Both the position numbers and the translations under genes were made by a program. A stretch of DNA of 64,000 nucleotides from Thermomonospora catenispora (GTDB taxonomy: Bacteria > Actinomycetota > Actinomycetes > Streptosporangiales > Streptosporangiaceae). Where the stretch lies: the NCBI RefSeq assembly GCF_006363815.1, contig NZ_RRYT01000011.1:79161-143160 (forward strand), in the 5' to 3' direction. The notes beneath the pieces were generated by a model, which was given only the letters and a program-made list of their open reading frames with translations, did no database searches and was not told the DNA's origin. This document shows positions 60,582 to 64,000 of this stretch, piece by piece. Within the stretch, counting starts at the first letter, position 1. Every line of letters starts with the position of its first letter.

Positions 60582-61022
60582 ATGCCCAGACTGGATCTGA
60601 TGGCCGCCGCGGCCGGGCCGTACAAGGCGTTCCTCCAGGCCAACGCCGCGATCGCCGAGGGCCCGCTGGACCACCGCCTGTGGAAGCTGGTCGAGCTGCG
60701 GGTCTCCCAGCTCAACGGCTGCGTGTTCTGCATCGACATGCACTCCCACGACGCCCTGGAGCACGGCGAGGAGATCGACCGGCTGCTCCAGGTCGCCGCC
60801 TGGCGGGAGTCGGAGCTGTTCACCGAGGCGGAACGGGCGGCGCTGGGCTACGCCGAGGCCGCCACCCGGCTCGGCGGGCACGGCGTGCCCGATGAGGTGT
60901 GGGACGCGGTGACCGAGCACTTCTCCCCCGAGGAGGCCGGTCATCTGGTGGCGGCGGTGGCGTTGATCAACGCCTTCAACCGGATCGCCGTCCCGCTGCA
61001 GAAGAAGCCGCCGCGCCGCTGA
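60582..61022 (+). CDS. Carboxymuconolactone decarboxylase/AhpD-family protein
   Basis: A 146-residue helical protein with the AhpD-like redox motif GCVFCIDMHSHDA (C-x-x-C and following His). Members with this motif are usually peroxidase partners. KLVELRVSQLNGC is the family's hallmark approach to the motif. ATG 60582 has AAAGGAGAG upstream. Monocistronic. Confidence 0.95.
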   Translation: MPRLDLMAAAAGPYKAFLQANAAIAEGPLDHRLWKLVELRVSQLNGCVFCIDMHSHDALEHGEEIDRLLQVAAWRESELFTEAERAALGYAEAATRLGGHGVPDEVWDAVTEHFSPEEAGHLVAAVALINAFNRIAVPLQKKPPRR

Positions 61023-61043
61023 TCGGCGTTCCCGAGCGCGGGC

Positions 61044-61081
61044 GGGTCGAAGGCCGGGGACGCGTCCTCGGCCTTCGACCC
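61044..61081. terminator. Terminator hairpin after the AhpD-like gene
   Basis: GGGTCGAAGGCCG (61044-61056) pairs perfectly with CGGCCTTCGACCC (61069-61081), with an inner GGAC/GTCC stem. Confidence 0.75.
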
Positions 61082-61184
61082 GGCGGCGTTCCGGTCACGA
61101 AGAATCCGGCGGACCGCCCACGGAATCCGTCACTGATTTACATTGGCGACCAGGTGACCGAACCGATGACGAAAGGCGCTGCCG

Positions 61185-61634
61185 GTGAACAGAACCGAGT
61201 TGATCGAGGCGGTGGCGGCACGTGCGGGCAGTGACCAGGCGACGGCCCGGCGGCACGTGGACGCCGTGTTCGAGGAGATCATGGAGCGGGTGGCCGCCGG
61301 GGAACGGGTCCTGGTGACCGGGTTCGGCACCTTCGACAGGATGTCCCGCCCGGCCCGCACCGTCCGCAACCCGCGCACCGGCCGGCCGATCGACGTGCCG
61401 GCCACCGAGGCGCCGCGGTTCCGGGTCGGTCAGACGTTCCGCGACCGGGTCGCCGGGGCCTCCCCGGCCGCCGCGGTCCCCGCCCCGAGGGCCGAGGAGA
61501 TTCCGGCGGCCGAGGCGGCGCCTGAGATCACGACCAAGGTCACCGGAAAAAAGAGCAAGAAGGCCAAGAAGGCCAAGAAGGGGGCCGAGGCCGAGAAATC
61601 CCGGAAAGGCAAGAAGTCCAAAAAGAAGAAGTGA
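61185..61634 (+). CDS. HU-family nucleoid protein with lysine-rich C-terminal tail
   Basis: A 149-residue protein. Residues 1-90 are the HU/IHF fold (MNRTELIEAVAARAG, GERVLVTGFGTF, RTVRNPRTGRPI on the DNA-binding arm). An Ala/Pro linker leads to a tail rich in KK, KAKK and KSKKKK (about 118-149), similar in idea to mycobacterial HupB and Streptomyces HupS but short. GTG 61185 fits the conserved start; the ribosome binding site is weak. The tail may bind additional DNA or be acetylated. Confidence 0.95.
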   Translation: MNRTELIEAVAARAGSDQATARRHVDAVFEEIMERVAAGERVLVTGFGTFDRMSRPARTVRNPRTGRPIDVPATEAPRFRVGQTFRDRVAGASPAAAVPAPRAEEIPAAEAAPEITTKVTGKKSKKAKKAKKGAEAEKSRKGKKSKKKK

Positions 61635-61724
61635 CCCGGGGCCTCTCCGGCGCCCGGACGGACACGCCGGCCCGACGCGGAAACGGAGCGGCCGGTCCCG
61701 TCCGGCCGGTCCCGCCGGCAGGGG

Positions 61725-62477
61725 TCACAGCGCCCAGCGCGGCGGGCGCTTCTCGAAGAACGCGCGGCGTCCCTCGGCGGCCTCCTCGCTGGCGAAGAAC
61801 TCCGCCGAGACCCGCTCGGCCAGCGAGAACGCCTCCTCCCGCGGCATCCCCGCCAGCTCGGTCAGCAGCCGCTTGGTGCGGGCGAGGGCCTTGGGCTCGG
61901 TGACGCGGAACGCCTCCAGCAGCCCGCCGACCGTCTCGTCCAGCTTCTCGCGCGGGCAGGCCGCGGTGATCAGCCCGTGCTCGGCCGCCTCGGCCGCGCC
62001 GAAGGTCTCCCCGGTCAGGAAGTAGCGGGACAGGGCCCGCGGGCTCATCCGGTCCCGCAGCACCACCGCGATCATCGCGGGCACCACGCCGATCCTGACC
62101 TCGGTGAACGCGAACGTCACATCATCGGGCGCCACCGCCAGGTCGCAGGCCGCCACGATGCCCAGGCCCCCGGCCCGGGCCGGGCCGTTCAGCCGGGCGA
62201 CCACCGGCTTGGGCAGATCCATGATCGCGGTCAGCAGCTCGGGGATGGAGGGGCCTCCGGTCACCCCGGCCTGGACCTCCTTGAGGTCGGCGCCGGCGCA
62301 GAACACGGTGCCCGCCCCGGTCAGCACCACGGCGCGGACCTCTTCGTCGGCCGCGACCTCCTTCAGCCGCTCCCCCAGCCCGGTGCGCACCGCCACCGAC
62401 AGCGCGTTGCGCCGCTCCGGCGCGTTCAGGGTGATGGTCGCGATACCGCGCTCGACCTGCAGCAGAACCTCGCTCAT
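61725..62477 (-). CDS. Enoyl-CoA hydratase/isomerase family protein
   Basis: A 250-residue crotonase-fold enzyme. ATG 62477 was chosen for GGGAGGG upstream. CoA and oxyanion motifs: ALSVAVRTGL, GAGTVFCAGADLKE and ARLNGPARAGGLGIVAACDLAVA. The two catalytic Glu of classic hydratases are not obvious (FTEVRIGVVPAM carries one), so isomerase or other crotonase chemistry is possible. Monocistronic. Confidence 0.93.
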   Translation of the reverse strand: MSEVLLQVERGIATITLNAPERRNALSVAVRTGLGERLKEVAADEEVRAVVLTGAGTVFCAGADLKEVQAGVTGGPSIPELLTAIMDLPKPVVARLNGPARAGGLGIVAACDLAVAPDDVTFAFTEVRIGVVPAMIAVVLRDRMSPRALSRYFLTGETFGAAEAAEHGLITAACPREKLDETVGGLLEAFRVTEPKALARTKRLLTELAGMPREEAFSLAERVSAEFFASEEAAEGRRAFFEKRPPRWAL

Positions 62478-62603
62478 GACGCCCTCCCGTGCATCGGACG
62501 CGATCATGTTCCTACATCCGCCCTGCTCACGGCCACGCGGGGTCGGCTGCGCCGGGGCGCGACGCCCGGCCGCCCCGCTCGCGCACCGGCGGGCGCGACG
62601 CGG

Positions 62604-63719
62604 TCAACGCCCGTAGATCGCGGCGGCCAGCGACCGCTTCTCCCGGCGGGCGGCCTCCAGGACGTCGTGGTCGAAGCCGCCGGCCGCAGGCCGCTCGGGG
62701 ACGTCCGTGGCGTCGCTGAGGGTCCAGCGGCTGCCTCGCCGGATCAGGGAGCGGTGCTTGACGGCGTAGTAGTCGGGGTTGACGGAGACCGCCACGCCCG
62801 AGGCCCCGGCCGCGGCGGCCAGCAGGTGCAGGTGGAAGCGGGTGGAGATCCAGGTCTGCCCCGGGCCGGCGGGGAGGCCGTGCCGCCACACCTCCAGGAA
62901 CGGGTGGAAGCGGGCGCCGGGCAGCTCGGGTTCGAGCAGGTCGAACACGGCGCGGTCCACGCCCGGGATGCCCTCCACCACCGCGACCTGCTCGGGCGTC
63001 ACGCCCCATGAGCGCAGCGCGGCGGAGACGAACGAGGCCAGCGCGGGCCGCGGCATGCTCAGCAGGTCCGACTGCAGGCACAGCACGACCTCGCGGAGCG
63101 GCTCGTGCGGCGGCCGGTACAGGTGGGGGCCGAGGCCGAAGAGCACATCGTCGCCGGTCGCGGTCACCGTGGTGACGTCGCCGAGCACCTGGGCGGACGG
63201 CTCGTCGCGGACGTCCACCAGCGCGAAGTGGGCGGCCAGGTCGCGGAGCAGCTGGGCGCCGTGCTCGGGAACGGGCCACAGGCCCTGCCCGGTCATCACC
63301 GCCCGGCCGCCGGAGCGCTCCACCGCCCCCACCGCGGCGGCCAGCAGGCCGTAGTGCCGGGGCCACAGGCCGTTGATGTAGCCGCCGCCGATGATGTGCA
63401 CCACCTCGGCGCGGGCCGCCAGCTCGCGGCCCAGCCCCCAGCGGGGGGCCATGCCCAGGTCGCCGATCGCACGGCGGACCCAGCGGGCGACCTGCCAGGG
63501 CCCGTCGTCGGGGGCCTCCCGGCACAGCCGCCAGAACGTGTCGGTGAACTGCACGTTCGGGTGCAGATGACTCAGCATCACCGCGGCGGTGCCCGGATGC
63601 GGGCAGTCCAGCCACACCTCGGCGTCCGGTGCGGCCTCGGCCAGATGCCGCAGCCACACGGCGGCGATCAGCTCGTCGCCGTAGTTGGGATGGCCGGTCG
63701 TTCCCACCAGGTAGTACAT
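62604..63719 (-). CDS. Polysaccharide pyruvyl transferase family protein
   Basis: A 371-residue protein of the CsaB/PssM-like family: GTTGHPNYGDELIAAVWLRHL (N-terminal), VVHIIGGGYINGLWP and STRFHLHLLAAAAGASGVAVSVNPDYYAVKH (C-terminal). It transfers pyruvyl groups from phosphoenolpyruvate to sugars, often in cell-wall polymers. No glycosyltransferases are adjacent, so the acceptor is unknown. Confidence 0.92.
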   Translation of the reverse strand: MYYLVGTTGHPNYGDELIAAVWLRHLAEAAPDAEVWLDCPHPGTAAVMLSHLHPNVQFTDTFWRLCREAPDDGPWQVARWVRRAIGDLGMAPRWGLGRELAARAEVVHIIGGGYINGLWPRHYGLLAAAVGAVERSGGRAVMTGQGLWPVPEHGAQLLRDLAAHFALVDVRDEPSAQVLGDVTTVTATGDDVLFGLGPHLYRPPHEPLREVVLCLQSDLLSMPRPALASFVSAALRSWGVTPEQVAVVEGIPGVDRAVFDLLEPELPGARFHPFLEVWRHGLPAGPGQTWISTRFHLHLLAAAAGASGVAVSVNPDYYAVKHRSLIRRGSRWTLSDATDVPERPAAGGFDHDVLEAARREKRSLAAAIYGR

Positions 63720-63865
63720 CGGCGCCTCTCATGACCGGGGGGCGTCGGACGAACCGCCCATGGCGGCGGCAGCCTAACGCGAAGCCACGGTTGAGGGCCG
63801 CGCTGGAGGGAACTGGCTGAATCTGCGGAGGGCCGCGCGAGGGGCTCGCATGGAGGGGATCGACG

Positions 63866-64000
63866 ATGGTCTACAAGGTGTTGTCGCTGGTCTCCAGCGT
63901 GCTGGGCGGCATCGTGGCGGGGATGCTGTTCAAGCGGATCTGGAAGCTGGCCGCCGGTGAGGACGAGGTCCCCGACGCGAAGGACCTCGACCGCGGCTGG
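63866..64000 (+). CDS. DUF4235 membrane protein, 3' end cut by the window
   Basis: The first 45 residues (VYKVLSLVSSVLGGIVAGMLFKRIWKL) match the small actinobacterial DUF4235 family, with a single TM helix at the start. ATG 63866 has GGAGGGGAT upstream. Function unknown. Confidence 0.85.
   Translation, partial: MVYKVLSLVSSVLGGIVAGMLFKRIWKLAAGEDEVPDAKDLDRGW

Overview
The window comes from a very GC-rich actinomycete, probably a filamentous member of Streptosporangiales (a Thermomonosporaceae-like genus such as Actinomadura or Thermomonospora is my best guess from gene families alone). Signs are pervasive GTG starts, leaderless-looking promoters, SARP, PucR, MocR and XRE/DUF397/RsbW-type regulators, DUF2510 and DUF4235 proteins, a subtilisin-inhibitor-like protein and tRNAs without encoded CCA. 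Most of the window is chromosomal core or soft-core, with accessory or decaying stretches at about 21.8-30.1, 30.1-34.9 and 38.9-40.5 kb.

Layout. 0-8.3 kb: a class A penicillin-binding protein cut by the left edge, a small lipoprotein, a large four-copy SseB-domain protein translationally coupled to a small partner, and a secreted mucin-like membrane protein. 8.3-17.2 kb: SpoU methyltransferase, EEP-family phosphatase, a substrate-binding/VWA surface protein, an ECF sigma factor with an extracytoplasmic C-terminus, an acyl-CoA-pathway phosphotransferase and an amidase-like hypothetical. 17.1-21.7 kb: a MocR regulator divergent from a PNPOx-like protein over three AAGTGG boxes, a DUF2510 protein, and an FxLD-type methyltransferase. 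21.8-27.0 kb: a NACHT-LRR NTPase (bacterial NLR, likely antiphage) whose LRR part is clearly less GC-rich, then an XRE/DUF397/RsbW trio whose XRE gene is broken. 27.7-28.9 kb: oligoribonuclease, tRNA-His and tRNA-Lys, followed by a decayed HxlR gene.

30.1-34.0 kb holds the most interesting locus: NrtR-like NUDIX regulator, MTA/SAH-nucleosidase-like enzyme and a four-TM protein, each overlapping the next by ATGA. The nucleosidase C-terminus and the membrane-protein N-terminus carry matching short motifs (N-x-A-x-D-x-A-x-V-x-V-Q-A) that look like bacterial amyloid signalling motifs, suggesting an effector/partner immune module. 34.2-41.3 kb: a pentapeptide-like protein, an ADP-ribosylglycohydrolase relative lacking its first metal-binding motif, two methyltransferases (one Erm-like with a possible leader peptide), an SSI-type protease inhibitor, a decayed secreted gene and a cupin.

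41.5-50.8 kb: a probable catabolic cluster with a secreted alpha/beta hydrolase, acyl-CoA ligase and PucR regulator on the minus strand, divergent from a complete Liv-type ABC importer (LivG-F-H-M-K). 50.9-56 kb: DHFR-like and FMN reductases, a large SARP regulator with an 11-bp-phased operator, and a catalase-fold protein. 56.5-64 kb: secreted S8 protease, a frameshifted secreted 5'-nucleotidase, AhpD-like protein, HU with a lysine-rich tail, enoyl-CoA hydratase, polysaccharide pyruvyl transferase and the start of a DUF4235 protein at the right edge. No CRISPR array, insertion sequence or replication origin was seen.
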